Positions 1 to 10,915 of a DNA stretch of 64,000 bases are shown piece by piece. The position numbers and the translations under genes are program-made. The stretch is from Platycnemis pennipes (lineage: Eukaryota > Arthropoda > Insecta > Odonata > Platycnemididae): assembly GCA_933228895.1 (NCBI GenBank), contig OW121852.1, forward strand, positions 59,996,872 to 60,060,871. The letters are read 5' to 3'. The notes under the pieces are model-generated. The model did not search any database and was not told where the DNA came from. It worked only from the letters and a program-made list of their open reading frames with translations. Positions within the stretch are counted from its first letter, which is position 1. Every line of letters begins with the position of its first letter.

Positions 1-965
1 TCCAAATAACTGCTATTACATCTGGCAGACTGCTCACGTAGTGAGCAAGCGAAATAATGTTAAGATGCGGCCAATTTGGATAAGATGACTAATTTTTGCA
101 CGATTTTATATGACGTGACTAATTGTCTCAGAACCGTTTTTGCCACGCAACCCTTTGTGATCTGTAGGTCTCTAAGGCAAACGTTTAACCGAAAAAGCCT
201 GTCTATGCCACTGATTCCCATCACATTTACAATGCTTGCTATGAATGTAAATAGGACAAAGGTCGGGAAGCAGGGTCAGTCAAACCGATATTTGATTGCA
301 AATTGCGGGCACAGACGAAGTTTAAATTCAAGAGGCCTCTATGCATGGTAAACTAAAGATTATAGGTAAATACATACATAATCTTTGTATGGAATTTACC
401 ATTTTTGGTCAAATAATTTCAGTCGAACGCCCATTATTACGAAGGAGAGTGAGATAAGCCACGTTATTCATTTCATCTTGGGTTTGATTTTTGACACCAA
501 AATGGCATTAAATTTCAATTAACTCGTTCAAATTGTGAGTCTTTAATCATTCCATAGTTCAAAGTTCAGACCCAAACGGCTCCCTTGATGTCTGGTGAAA
601 GTTTTGAGACAGTTTTTCCACGTTTTCATTCAATAATTTCCGCCAAATGTTTCGTCACACGGCAATAAACAACTTGTGCTGACCACACTGACTCGCTGAT
701 CCACTGGGACTCATAGCTCAACCCTAAACGACAATTTATAAGTCCCCTAAAAGCGGTCGTAAAATGGAATTAAACTTTCCGCAACACTTCCAATGAGATG
801 AAAGAAAATGAATTGATTTATTTTTATTAGAGAGATATATATGAGAGAGCCACGCATATGCAAAAGATGATATCTTCCCCGAATATTGACCACGTAACGT
901 AACAAGAATTCACAGTTGAAACTCAACGTCTAAGATACATAATGAACCGATATTTTGTCGGTACA
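1..965. other. no gene seen
   Basis: AT-rich sequence with only short open frames that resemble nothing I know. No tRNA, hairpin or repeat match to the rest of the window was noticed. Confidence 0.5.
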
Positions 966-1110
966 TATCTACATCTACATAATACCCTGAAAGCTACCAT
1001 AAAGGTGTGTGGCAGGGGGTGAAGTCTCACGAAACATGCACTACATATCATGTATAATAAAGGATTAGTAATAATATACTAGTCTAAACTTCACTAAATG
1101 CAATGGTGGG
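966..1110 (+). repeat. dispersed repeat family R1, copy 1
   Basis: Begins with ATCTACATCTACATAATACC and continues through CCCTGAAAGCTACC to GGCAGGGGGTGA. The same core (ACATCTACAT, CCCTGMAAGCCACC, GGCAGGGGGTGA) occurs about eleven times in the window, nine times on the plus strand. It is an interspersed repeat of unknown class; I cannot say whether it is the head of a SINE or the end of a LINE. Confidence 0.75.
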
Positions 1111-1147
1111 TGGCGTTACTTTGTGGAACTCCTTCATGGTGAACACA

Positions 1148-1204
1148 AGGGAAAAAAATACTTTGCTGGACTATCCTGTGGACCAGCAAAGTATTTTTTT
1201 CCCT
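1148..1204. repeat. perfect 22-bp inverted repeat
   Basis: The arms 1148-1169 and 1183-1204 are exact reverse complements with a 13-nt loop. The arm runs AGGG, a run of A, then TACTTTGCTGG. The flanks do not continue the symmetry. It could be a fold-back duplication or the remnant of a tiny inverted-repeat element. Confidence 0.9.
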
Positions 1205-1861
1205 AAACTTCACTATTTAAAAATGATAAAAATAGCAAAGCAAGCATGCAAAAACATGCTGTTAGTTGGGTTTGTTTAAATTCCTTATATCAACAAACAA
1301 CTACCCATGCATAGTAGTGATACAATCGTATTGGATAAATTTACCACTATTCATATCCCTAATTGTACGAGGAAAAAATGATTTTTGAATCAGTCAGTTC
1401 TACTATGATATTATATTACTAATTTTGTATAGCAAGTTTATTGGCAGTCATAAATGAATTAAGACTACAAGGAGAGAGGACAGCAATGTCAATTCGTTTC
1501 TAGAGCGCCCAATATTACTATTCATAGAAGATGGCAGTTTCTCATCAAATATTTGCTTACTCTAGGCTAGGTTTTACTAATAGTTGTAAGGCTCTTTATG
1601 TTCATTACATGAACATGACTCGGTTTTTTATTTTGATAAAGAAATGCCTCGGACCATATAGTCATCTATATTCCACGTTTCGTAACACAAGCATGATGAT
1701 TTTTTTACGCCACCATCACCAGCCAAAAGATTTCTTTGACGCTCCCTCTCCCTCCAACTCGGGTGTTCCACCTTTAGTGTTAGTGCCTCCATTCCTGTAA
1801 ACGTTTTGAAGAACGATTAGGCCATCGTCTTCAAGTTTTCTGAAACAGAAACATTCAGAAT
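1205..1861. other. no gene seen
   Basis: AT-rich. A short open frame at 1531-1800 (+) has no recognisable domain and is probably chance. Confidence 0.45.
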
Positions 1862-1901
1862 CCCTGAAGATGGTGGCCGAATCGCTTTTCAAAACGTCGA
1901 C
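1862..1901 (+). ncRNA. hammerhead-like PLE motif, degraded
   Basis: CTGAAGA (1864-1870) fits the hammerhead core CTGANGA. It is followed by about 20 nt and then CAAAACGTC, where a family copy would have GAAACGTC. The middle hairpin is no longer complementary and the GAAA box reads CAAA, so this is a relic. The same CTGAAGATG...GAAACGTC layout occurs at the 3' ends of the PLE remnants near 26.75 and 58.95 kb. Confidence 0.3.
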
Positions 1902-2607
1902 AGCTGATGTAACACTAACTCGGTGAAAGGCCATACAGATACTCTTTCAACAGATACAATGAGAAAGCACTGGATTATTTTTCAATTATTTTCTATTTCA
2001 CATACATAACTACGCTGCTTTATACTACTTTATACAAATCTGCGATCGTCGAACTCAAAACACGAAAGCATATTATTTTCTATTTCCGTTGAAATTGTAC
2101 TACACACTAGTAGGGGGACGCCTGTAAAAATAACCGGAAGCATCATGTGAGGTCAGCGCGTCTCTACGGATGAGAAAAACTGCTCCAATCGTGAAACAAA
2201 TGGCAAGCGCCACGGCAAATCACGCGCGACGCATTTCCTTCCCAATTCTGCGACGGTAATTATCAAGTGTCGCGACAGATGTCGCGGCGGAAGCGACGGC
2301 CTTTCTCCTTAACTGCCTATTTGTATTTCGAGCCACCCTGAATCGACCGCACTTGGAACCCTCGGAACCCTGTTTCACCCTCGCACAACCCAACGGAATG
2401 GTCGTCACATTCAGATTTGAACTAAACACGCACGAAAAGCCTCCATGGACACATCTCCCAGCAAGTAGCCCATTTATCACGTCAAGGTAGACCGGAAAGA
2501 GAAAGGCATTTTTTACCATGTGATTTGTCACGAGGACCTTGCATGATATTTAAAAGCAAAAGCAGATAAACTTTTATAGTGTCACGGAAACTGTGATGCA
2601 TCGAAAT
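1902..2607. other. GC-richer block, no gene recognised
   Basis: Roughly 2140-2450 is more GC- and CpG-rich than its surroundings and contains the palindrome TGTCGCGACA (2268-2277) followed at once by a second GTCGCG. An open frame on the minus strand (2220-2531) shows no known domain. A regulatory region or an exon cannot be excluded. Confidence 0.3.
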
Positions 2608-2775
2608 GTAGCGGGCGCATTAACCAGGTCTGGTAACTCAAAGGTCACGGGTTTGGATCCCGCCCAGGGTATGGATGCTGTAATTTTCTAAATATTAAGA
2701 TCTTAGGTTAAACAGTGCAATAAAAGATTGGCTGCTGAAGCACCTAAAAACCTAAGTCTACTACTGCGCAAATGT
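2608..2775 (+). mobile_element. tRNA-derived SINE, family S1
   Basis: A B-box-like GGGTTTGGATCCCGCCC is followed by AGGGTATGGATG, then a body containing ATCTTAGGTTAAAC, GTGCAATA and CCTAAGTCTACTACT. The same order of blocks is seen at 30035-30185, and more loosely at 20190, 28262 and 32530. The A box is degraded here. It is a SINE, not a tRNA gene: there is no acceptor stem, and the body is conserved between copies. Confidence 0.65.
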
Positions 2776-4574
2776 ATAGCCGGTAACAAGAAATGATATG
2801 CTACGGGAATCCGTCAGAAGCATATGGGTACGTTAAAGTGTTTGGAAGTCAAACTTCAATGCTGATTCTAGCCTGGAAAGAACGTATCCCGAACACATAG
2901 GCATAAGATCCATACTGATATTAGGATTAGAATACCATATTTTCACTGTAATATATTCAAGTGTACTGACAACAGGAAGGATCAAACGTTTCGGATACAA
3001 AATAAGACGCAATAGTATCTTGAAGGCTGCTGTGAAAAAGACAGTGAATATGAGGTGCATCAGTGAAACATGGGTCCAGAAAATGAATAGCTTTATATAA
3101 AATAACAGCGATAACATATATGTTTGAAGATAATATAATGGAGTGATTACTTTCGGCAACGATGTTACTGACGATACTTAAAAATTTATCTCGAGTAATA
3201 ACGATTACTATCGAGCGGTAATTATCTGAATTCAGTTCGTGAATACTTCGAATTCCTAAGACGTCGCTGGGATAAAAGAAAAATCATTTCTATTTACTTC
3301 TATGCAACAATATACCAGAGAATCACGACATAACATTCTTCCATGCCTCCTCTTTAGTTCATACAATTACATTTGTTTTTTTTATATACCTTCAGAGGAT
3401 ATTAGGTCAATATTTTTTCTAGGTTCACTAAAGTTTTCTTTTCTTTTTTCCCGTCTTTACCATGACCGCTATATCATCGGTGACACGCAGAATCCTAATT
3501 TTTACCCCGTAGATTTTCACTCACCAAGCATTTTCTTTAATTTCATAGATAGATTTCCCATCGTTCCCAAATGAAAGAGGTTTCACTGGTAGCGTTACGT
3601 AAGTGAGAGGGCGTTATGCATGGATAGGGGAGGGGAAGATCAGCGTTATGCAACATTTAGATGACTCCTTATATAGAGGTATAGATGATCGTAACCTCGT
3701 ATTCTGTTTCCTAGGGCCGTTCATCAACGGAGAAAGGAAGTAAGTAAGTAGTAATAAGAATGTCAAAAAAATATTTCGCGTGACGTCATTTTTGAACATT
3801 CCCATTATTTTACTGATCAAGTTCATGAGATAGGCAAAGCATGGTGATCCTTTTTGCACCACGACGACATTCAACAAGGTCGATTAAAATGCGTTTGGAA
3901 AATTGTCAACTTTGTTTTTGCAGGTTTCCAACGGAAATTATTCTCCTGGTGAAACAAATATCCTATTAAGGTGTTCACGATGAAATTTCAATTCGCTTAA
4001 CTTTCCTTGTAAAAGGATATTACAAAAATTTCACGCAATTTGACTAAGAACACATTCAAAGATCCATGACAATTTTAAATCTATCTAGTGAGTAGATACA
4101 AATATTCTTCACGGCCTCTTGTCCAACTATTTACCAAATTATTACAAGTTCCACACAACTAAACACAGAAAAAAACTCAGATAACTTACTCCAATGTATT
4201 GGAAAAGCTGACTGTGCGATGTAACACTGGCGGAAACTTATGTCTAATTCTACTATTTGAATGTTTTCCCTTCATATAGAACACGCGGGTTAGTTAAAAT
4301 TCAGGTAATCTGATATATCATCAACAGAAGGATATTTGTGTTAGAGCGATCATTCTTGAAAGAATATTCGATAATATATGACATTAGATCACCTAGAGAA
4401 ATAAATTTCTATGCTTTTTATTTTCAATCAAATCGTAAAAAGAAGCTTGGGCATTATTGAGAATAGATCGCACATACTATGCAAAATGACATGTTCCTCT
4501 TATACACTCAGATTTAAAGATGTTCACCATGTGGATTACAAAAGTTTCTGGGCGTTTCTCCGCTTTATTGTGTC
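2776..4574. other. no gene seen
   Basis: AT-rich. Short open frames at 2833-3159 (-), 3302-3574 (+) and 3614-3877 (-) show no recognisable domain and no favourable start context. Confidence 0.45.
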
Positions 4575-4625
4575 TCTGGATGACAACAGTTTCTCCAACC
4601 ATCCTTCTGGCGTCTTCAGGCCAGA
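4575..4625 (-). ncRNA. hammerhead ribozyme-like motif (PLE type)
   Basis: Read on the minus strand: TCTGG (4625-4621), C, CTGAAGA (4619-4613), a hairpin with CCAG/TTGG, GAAA (4593-4590), CTGTTGTC, AT, CCAGA (4579-4575). CTGAAGA and GAAA match the hammerhead core. After GAAA, AC/GT can close a TGTT loop and leaves GTC, the usual cleavage triplet. TCTGG and CCAGA can form a 5-bp stem I, but with unpaired bases next to the core, so activity is uncertain. The motif closely resembles the one at 41471-41509. Confidence 0.45.
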
Positions 4626-4852
4626 CTTCAGATCTTACTCACAGAGTTATCGTCAGGTACTAGACAACTTTTCTCAACGGAGACAACACATTTATGTGAA
4701 GAGAATAAACATCAGATGAGGGGTGAGGCAAGGAAATAGAAGTGAGGATTGTAAGGAAAAATTATTGGGTAACAACTTGAAATGCAAAGAGTCAAGAGGG
4801 GCAAAAAACCTTGAAAGGTTATTAGAAATACCTTATTTAGTTTATTTTATTA

Positions 4853-4924
4853 AGCAGAGTGGCGCAGTGGAAGCGTGCTGGGCCCATAACCCAGAGGTCC
4901 GTGGATCGAAACCACGCTCTGCTA
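4853..4924 (+). tRNA. initiator tRNA-Met (CAT)
   Basis: A complete 72-nt tRNA gene. The acceptor stem is AGCAGAG (4853-4859) with CTCTGCT (4917-4923) and discriminator A. The anticodon stem CTGGG/CCCAG encloses CCCATAA, giving anticodon CAT with C rather than T before it, as in animal initiator tRNAs. The T stem CGTGG/CCACG is fully paired and encloses ATCGAAA, the AUCG loop that replaces TpsiCG in eukaryotic initiators. There is no intron and no encoded CCA. Internal A and B boxes are present and a Pol III terminator follows. It matches my memory of the insect initiator closely, with paired changes in the T stem. It supplies the methionine tRNA that starts cytosolic translation. No other tRNA gene is nearby. 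Confidence 0.96.
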
Positions 4925-4940
4925 TTTTTTTTATTTTTTT
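4925..4940 (+). terminator. Pol III oligo-T terminator
   Basis: Eight T, one A and seven T follow the last base of the initiator tRNA immediately. Runs of four or more T end RNA polymerase III transcription, so this supports an active tRNA gene. Confidence 0.9.
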
Positions 4941-5891
4941 AATGCAGTAAACATTGCAGTGGTTTTATAGATATTACAACAAACTTCAAAGAGTACCATG
5001 ACGGGAATATTACTTCCCACCCCCTGCCCGAGGACGCCTTGCGGCGCACATGACAGAGAGAAGTTGGTAAAGGACACACAGTTGCTGAGATCACTAGGTT
5101 ACAAGAGCCCCGAAAGTTGCGGAGGTCAACCTTCAGTCTAAAATAACAAAAAAATTGATCGTTCCAGATCCAAGATGGCACAATATGTACAACTACTGCT
5201 TTACTCCACATTGGCGTGCAAGATCACGGAGAAAATAAAGGCAAACGGATCGTCAATAATTTCCCTATCAAAAATATTTTTCCTCACGCATCGCTATGGG
5301 TAATTAATACCACAAAACTTTCTAAAACGTATTACCCTATCATTAAGCAACATTATAATGGACTCAAAACACTACTCCTTACTATTCCAATTGTAGTGAC
5401 AGAAAATAAATAATATATCTTTCAACATTCCTGCCAAACACGGCTCACGGGGTACCGTGAACATGCGGCGGAAAATTAATGGCTAAACTCACGATTATAT
5501 AGATGAGCATACTCTAGGGCATAGGAACTGTTCAAAATCATACCTTCAGGAGGAGCATAAACGTAATGCAATGAAAGACGAAAAATATGAAATATAACGC
5601 GTCAACGCAGGACCATACAATACTAGACAAGACTAGAGGGTTTAAGGATAGTTTAGGGCTTGCTATGTAATTGCTTTGTGTTATAGTAAGGTTAGATTCA
5701 GAGTATAAACCCTCTAATAGTTATTATTTTAATGGATTTGTGCCGATTATGAATGATCTAGAGGTATCTTTCTATATTTCAATCAATCAATATTTCTGAA
5801 TAGAGCGGAGAAAGAACATCTTTAAGAGAATAAATTATCCTGCCCCATACTTCATTTTCAAAGAAGCCACTAAACAAAACATTCATCATTA
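4941..5891. other. no gene seen
   Basis: AT-rich flank between the tRNA gene and a LINE tail. Short open frames only. Confidence 0.45.
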
Positions 5892-6254
5892 CTAGTCATC
5901 AATCTTCAGATAGGTTTGCGCAGCTCTCCAGTGAGTTCTTCTTTCGGCTAATCTCTTCATATTTACGTATTTCTTCTCTTTCACATCCTTCATCACTTGT
6001 TCCATATATTTCACACGAGGTCTCCCTTTGTCATTCTTGCCGTTCACTTGTCCTTCAACGATTGTCTTCAGCAGGTCATCATGTCTCAAGATGTTGCCGA
6101 TTAATCTGTCTTGCTTAGCTTGTCTTCTTAGGGTATTCAGAAGACTTCTCTTTTCTCCCACTCTTCTTAGGACTTCCACGTTACTTACTCGGTCGATCCA
6201 TTTAATATTCATTATTCTTCTGTAGCACCACATTTCGAATGCTAAACTAAACAT
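5892..6254 (-). pseudogene. LINE endonuclease-reverse transcriptase, C-terminal 120 aa
   Basis: The minus-strand frame encodes the C-terminal tail typical of insect non-LTR retrotransposon polyproteins: AFEMWCYRRIMNIKWIDR, then VGEKRSLLNTL, IGNILRHDDLLKTIVEG, GKNDKGRPRVKYMEQVM, and WRAAQ near the stop at 5892. It lacks the endonuclease and the catalytic reverse transcriptase domain, so it is a dead 5'-truncated insertion cut just upstream of the FEMW block. No frame break is seen in the remaining part, which makes it the best preserved of the twelve LINE tails here. The clade is not certain from the tail alone. The assigned start Met lies at the truncation point and has no meaning. Confidence 0.85.
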
Positions 6255-8066
6255 TATATACGCAAATTATGTGAAAAAGTTAAGAGATTTGAATGGGATT
6301 AAATATAAATTGGGCAAAGTGTGGACGGAGTCAGGCAACGAATTAAATATTATAAGGGAGAAAAGGAAGTACGTGAGAGAAAATTCACTTTAGAATTACC
6401 ACAAATAAGAAAATATGCAGATGGGGGAATTGCAGAGGTCAAGGGAAACTGGGGAATGTGATAAACGAGAGAATTTAGGGTAATACATAAACGAAGAAAA
6501 ATTACATGGAAAATGAATAAACAGCAAGGAGCTTTGAGTGAAGAGGAACTAAAAAACTTTATATGTTCCGGCGGAAAGATTACAGAATCCTTGAGGCGGG
6601 GAATACTGAATTTAAAGAACGTCCATGATACGGGAATATCCAAAACTATATATACTTCCATTAATCTTATGATGCCCCAGCACTATCAAAAGCAGCACAG
6701 TTGCTTCAAAAACATCCAAAATCCTCCAGCCGCTCTCACTCTTGAGACCCGCAGGACTCAAAGAGAGACGAAAAAAGAGGGCGCGTGGACCAGTGAGCCG
6801 AGACGAGTAGCATGTTAAGGGGAGGGAGAGACTACTTGACGACATCATATTAATCATTTTTTTCCATGTTGGCTTCTTTTTCACGGGGAAAGACGAGAAG
6901 TCTTCCAGCTCCTTGCTTTTTTTCGGCCCCTTCCGTATTTTGACAGGTCGAAGCAGTGAGGAAAGAATACAGAGTAAAGAGTGAGAGAGAGAGAAATAGT
7001 TAAAGGTGCTGGGTAATTTGATGAGGTAGGAACGAAAAGGAGAATTGGATCGAGCACTTTCCAGAATCATGGTATATTTCACGGTTGAGGACGGTAGAAG
7101 AGAGAATGGAGACATAATAGAAGAATATGGAATATTATGAAGAGAGTGGCAAATGTGGGAGGAACGGAGAAAAACGAAGGAAGAGAGAAGAGGAATAGGT
7201 GTTGGGGGAGGGTATTGGGAATCAATTCCCGCGATAGGATATGGGGGGGAAGCCCTGGAGGCATAATAAGAATGGCAGCCACGGCGTGAGGGAAGAGAAA
7301 CGATATGTGACCCACCAAAATGTCATGGTGAGCAAGGAAGGATATCCCTCACTCCGAGCGGAAAAAGATGGCCAAGGTCCTAAGTTCACACACTACGTGG
7401 TTCGTGATAAGTTTTTGCCCCTGAACTGCTTCACTTTTTATTCGATTTTTTTTTCTTGGATGACTCATTTCCTGGACTCGTGACTTATTTTTCTAAGGAC
7501 TGGGATTCCGTGACAATCTTCCAAAAGTCGACGGGGACGGAGTAAAAAATCTCGGACTTTCCCCAAAGGGAAAAAAAAGTTAAATACTCATCCAAGGGAC
7601 TCAATCTGAAAGAGTTTTTACTCCAGTTGTCTCGGATATGGCCGAAAAATGAGTCCTTTATACTTATATAGTAATTGCACGCATATAGTAAGTACGATTG
7701 TTGAAGAGGAGTGACGTGTGGAATTATTCACCTGTGTTTTTTTCTCTTTCTTCTTCTTAGAAGAAACGTCATAATATAAGATAATGATAGATATTTCATC
7801 TGAGAGAATATGTTATCATTCGTTTCCACGAATATAGTGGTTAGTATTTCGAACGATAAGTAAAATAAGGATTTTTCTCGAAACCGCCTCATAGTCACAC
7901 TGCACCCACTGCACTCATCCCATAAAGAACATTTACAATAAAGAATATTTTCCCGAGGGAAATAGGGCGATGCATACTTGTTTTTGGCATTTTAAATGAA
8001 TATTATTTGATGAATATACCAGATTCAGTTAAATGCAGCATATTAATGCATTAAGAAACAACCCGA
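6255..8066. other. no gene; purine-biased stretches
   Basis: From about 6780 to 7250 the plus strand is strongly purine-rich (GAGAGAGAGA, GGAAGAGAGAAGAGG), which keeps pyrimidine-coded frames open on the minus strand (6612-7115). Those frames are rich in Ser, Leu and Pro and show no domain, so I regard them as compositional artefacts. Nothing else was recognised. Confidence 0.45.
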
Positions 8067-8460
8067 GTGTTGAACGTAAATTACATGTGCTCAATATGTG
8101 CACCATTGGTGACACAATGGACTATGGGAAATGGTTTCAGGTATAACTTTGTGGAAATTACGAGTTTTCATATTGAAAAGGTCACTCTCAGAGACATTTT
8201 AAAGCAAATGCTGAAACCTGGCTCGGCTGAAATTGAAGAGCGTGGATTTTTACCGAGTGACCTTTTCAATGTGGACACAATACACATTAATCCTGAGTTC
8301 AACGTCTTGCCACACTCGCTCCAACATGTCACGATCGATAGCAGTGACTGCATGGTCGATCCTCTGCAGGACTTCCTTCCAAACTCCATAAATAACGCCG
8401 GGAATACAAGCTTGGATATTCTCTCAATGAAATTATGTCCTTCTTTTTGCTGTATCTGAC
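8067..8460 (-). pseudogene. Tc1/mariner-like transposase, C-terminal end
   Basis: On the minus strand the frame from 8406 downwards reads IYGVWKEVLQRIDHAV, then DRDMLERVWQDVELRINV. This is the pattern at the C-terminus of insect Tc1/mariner-superfamily transposases, where a helical segment is followed by a Cys-containing end such as TNGAHIEHM. That end is found separately at about 8115-8085. The two parts are split by about 155 bp flanked by an 8-bp direct repeat, GACACAAT (8111-8118 and 8274-8281), so either a small insertion or a duplication lies between them. The DDE catalytic domain is missing. The family call rests on memory of these C-terminal patterns. Confidence 0.5.
8172..8270. repeat. 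16-bp perfect inverted repeat inside the transposase relic
   Basis: The arms ATTGAAAAGGTCACTC (8172-8187) and its exact complement (8255-8270) enclose 67 nt. The right arm ends close to the 8-bp direct repeat at 8274-8281, so the palindrome is part of the segment that splits the transposase end. Confidence 0.85.
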
Positions 8461-10813
8461 ACAGATATTAAAAATATAAACTCCAAAGCTCAGAGATAAT
8501 TATGAATCACCTTGTATTATCAATCAAAGATCAGCTTTTATTTCCCTAACTTACGAGGTAATATCGTTACACCATACCCAAGTTTGATCTACATAAGCTA
8601 GGTCCATGGTGGGATTCCGAGCCGTGACATCTAAGTAACCACGAAGGAAAGTGGCCAACTTGATTACCTCGGCCGGAAAATAGCACTCGGACTGAAAATC
8701 AAGGACAGGAACACTTCAGGGAGGGGACTTAATTAAAATCTGATAAAGCACAATTTTTCTTCATAATATTCATAATTTATATTTCAAATGCTGTTACATG
8801 ATAGTGAAAATGGGCACTACTTTGTTTTGATATGCAGTTATAATCAACTGATTACCCACGTATGAACAAGCTAGAGTATAGAAAAACTAGCGGGTCTGAT
8901 ATCAAGTTCCACCGGCCTATGGCACGAATGATTGCAGAGACACAGAATCCTTCCTACAAGTCTCATCCTCTCATATCACTCCTAAATTAGTTTTTCAGAC
9001 ACTTTCTCCTCGTCTTGAGAGAAGCACACCACCATATCTGCCCTGAGCGGAAATAGGCTTCGAAATGTTCGCACCCGATTTATAAGTACCTAAGAATTTT
9101 TTTTTAGCTTCAAGGCACTTATGGAGCCATTATTTACGACGTGTAAGCTTCAATACAAGGGTCACGCGAAACGTCTGCAGATCAATGGGAAATAATATAA
9201 AAAAGAAAGATTCGTGTTCGTATTCGATTCGTATTTCGTATTTTAGCGAGAAAATTCAATCCAGAAAATCAAGAAACTGATGTCGTAACATTGTCAACAA
9301 CCTATGAAGCATAGCATCATTCAATCTAAAGAGCGGTTGACATGACACATCTCCCTGACAAATCAATCAAAACGTCGAACACGAAATGTATTTTTTTTCC
9401 TAACCTGAGGGATAGGTTGAGTTGTGATGTTGCTAGACGAGTAGAGACAACCGCGAACGCAGAGTCAGAAGAGAGAAGGAATTCCTCGAAACACCTGCAG
9501 GGAACCGGAAGAACGGGCGTGATGCGGAATGAGGGGATAAGAGAGAAAAATACGAATTGATGAAGCACATAGTTGAAACGCAATGCAAAGCCAGCGAGAT
9601 GTGAAAAGCACGGGAGGTGTAATGATTTCAACTCTGCTTCGCGAGGATACGGAGCAGTGTGCAGTGCCGAGATTATGGAAGATGAGGAGCGTGGGAATTT
9701 ACCACCAGCCACCGCTTGGCCTCTCCGGACGAATTTACTCAGTTGACCATCCAGACGAGAAAATACAATGATTATCTCGATTAATGTGGTCACCATTCAC
9801 GGAGGCTCAGTTTAATGCGAGGTACTGGACTCCAAGTTTCACGCGAAATATTTATCCCAATATTTCCGAGAAATCAGGAAAAGAAAACGACAGTATCTAT
9901 GATTTCTTTTCGTTAATTTCCTACGCAGTGGTTTTCAAACCCCGGAGGTAGGAGGTAAGGAAAATAAAAGAACGAAAGTATGGAAAATAGAATTAGAAAC
10001 GAAGAACTGTTTTTTGATTGAGAGACCAAATATTACAATATTCATACGGCTAAAATGCATGTCGTCCAACTCAATGGATTGAGCTATCTCTCATTTTACC
10101 TCATCACACGATTTGATACAAAACAACCAAAGGCAGAATTTTACATGATAATCAGTATTCACAAAAATAAACTGCACTGAGCGTCCACAGCTGAGAGTCT
10201 GCATTGACCGTCTACTTTATTCTATCATTCACAACGACATAACTTTGTGAAAAAATCCTTTAAGGAGAACGTAACCCTACCAGTGAAAAGGCATAATTAC
10301 GTTGGCTGATTTTATCCCAAAGCTGAAATTGAAACTAAACATGAATGCTACAAAATTTGTTGGGCGTAATACGTTTTTGGTACTTGAAAGACACTTTGGC
10401 CTTATTACTATTTTCACTATTTCCACTGAGTGCATTCAAATTTCAACGAACGTTTCATATCAGCGGTGAATGTAGGACTTCGATCGGCCCTTTTAAGATA
10501 AATGCTCTTCCAAAAGTAGAGCCCTTCCAGAGCTTACCCACTGAGGCAAATATTTCCGAAAAAAACTGATAGCGGGCGACGGAGATGAATGTATACGCTT
10601 CAACGAAAGGGAGTCATTTGCTTTCGATACGACAGAGTGACTTCGGCTCAAATTATATCTGCCAACTGATAGATGACTTTTTTTCTGTGCCCTTTTCGGC
10701 ATAAAATGCGTAGGTACGTACTCCCATTCACAAAGAAATCCTACCGTAAATTACTGAAATTTCTCTGTCATCCACCCCAATTGCGCAAAGAAGATTGGAT
10801 ATCTACTTTTCTA
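8461..10813. other. no gene recognised
   Basis: AT-rich apart from a somewhat GC-richer part at 9340-9790, where both strands have open frames (156 aa on the minus strand). No motif, splice signal pair or coding-like residue pattern persuaded me that any of them is real. Confidence 0.4.
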
Positions 10814-10915
10814 ATTAGGTGAGTAAAAAAACACGTGCCGGAACACGTGTTGTTCAATTTCATAATTTTAAATACATTGTGGAAAAGTGCTAAAGTTTTT
10901 TTTAACTCACCTAAT
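10814..10915. mobile_element. 102-bp MITE-like element
   Basis: Terminal inverted repeats ATTAGGTGAGTAAAAAAAC (from 10814) and GTTTTTTTTAACTCACCTAAT (to 10915) bound about 60 bp. Just inside the left end sits a second palindrome, AACACGTG-CCGGA-ACACGTGTT, carrying two CACGTG boxes. The outer bases permit an AT or TA duplication but cannot prove one because the ends are themselves palindromic. It is probably a non-autonomous DNA transposon. Confidence 0.6.

Noticed and set aside
4723..4950. 75-aa open frame over the tRNA gene
   Set aside because: Overlaps the initiator tRNA; shadow.
6612..7115. 167-aa open frame on the minus strand
   Set aside because: Ser/Leu/Pro/Lys-rich product over a purine-rich plus strand; no domain, and bias alone keeps it open.
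9326..9796. 156-aa open frame on the minus strand
   Set aside because: Opposing open frames over the same bases and no recognisable family. A frame this long is not very unlikely by chance in 64 kb.
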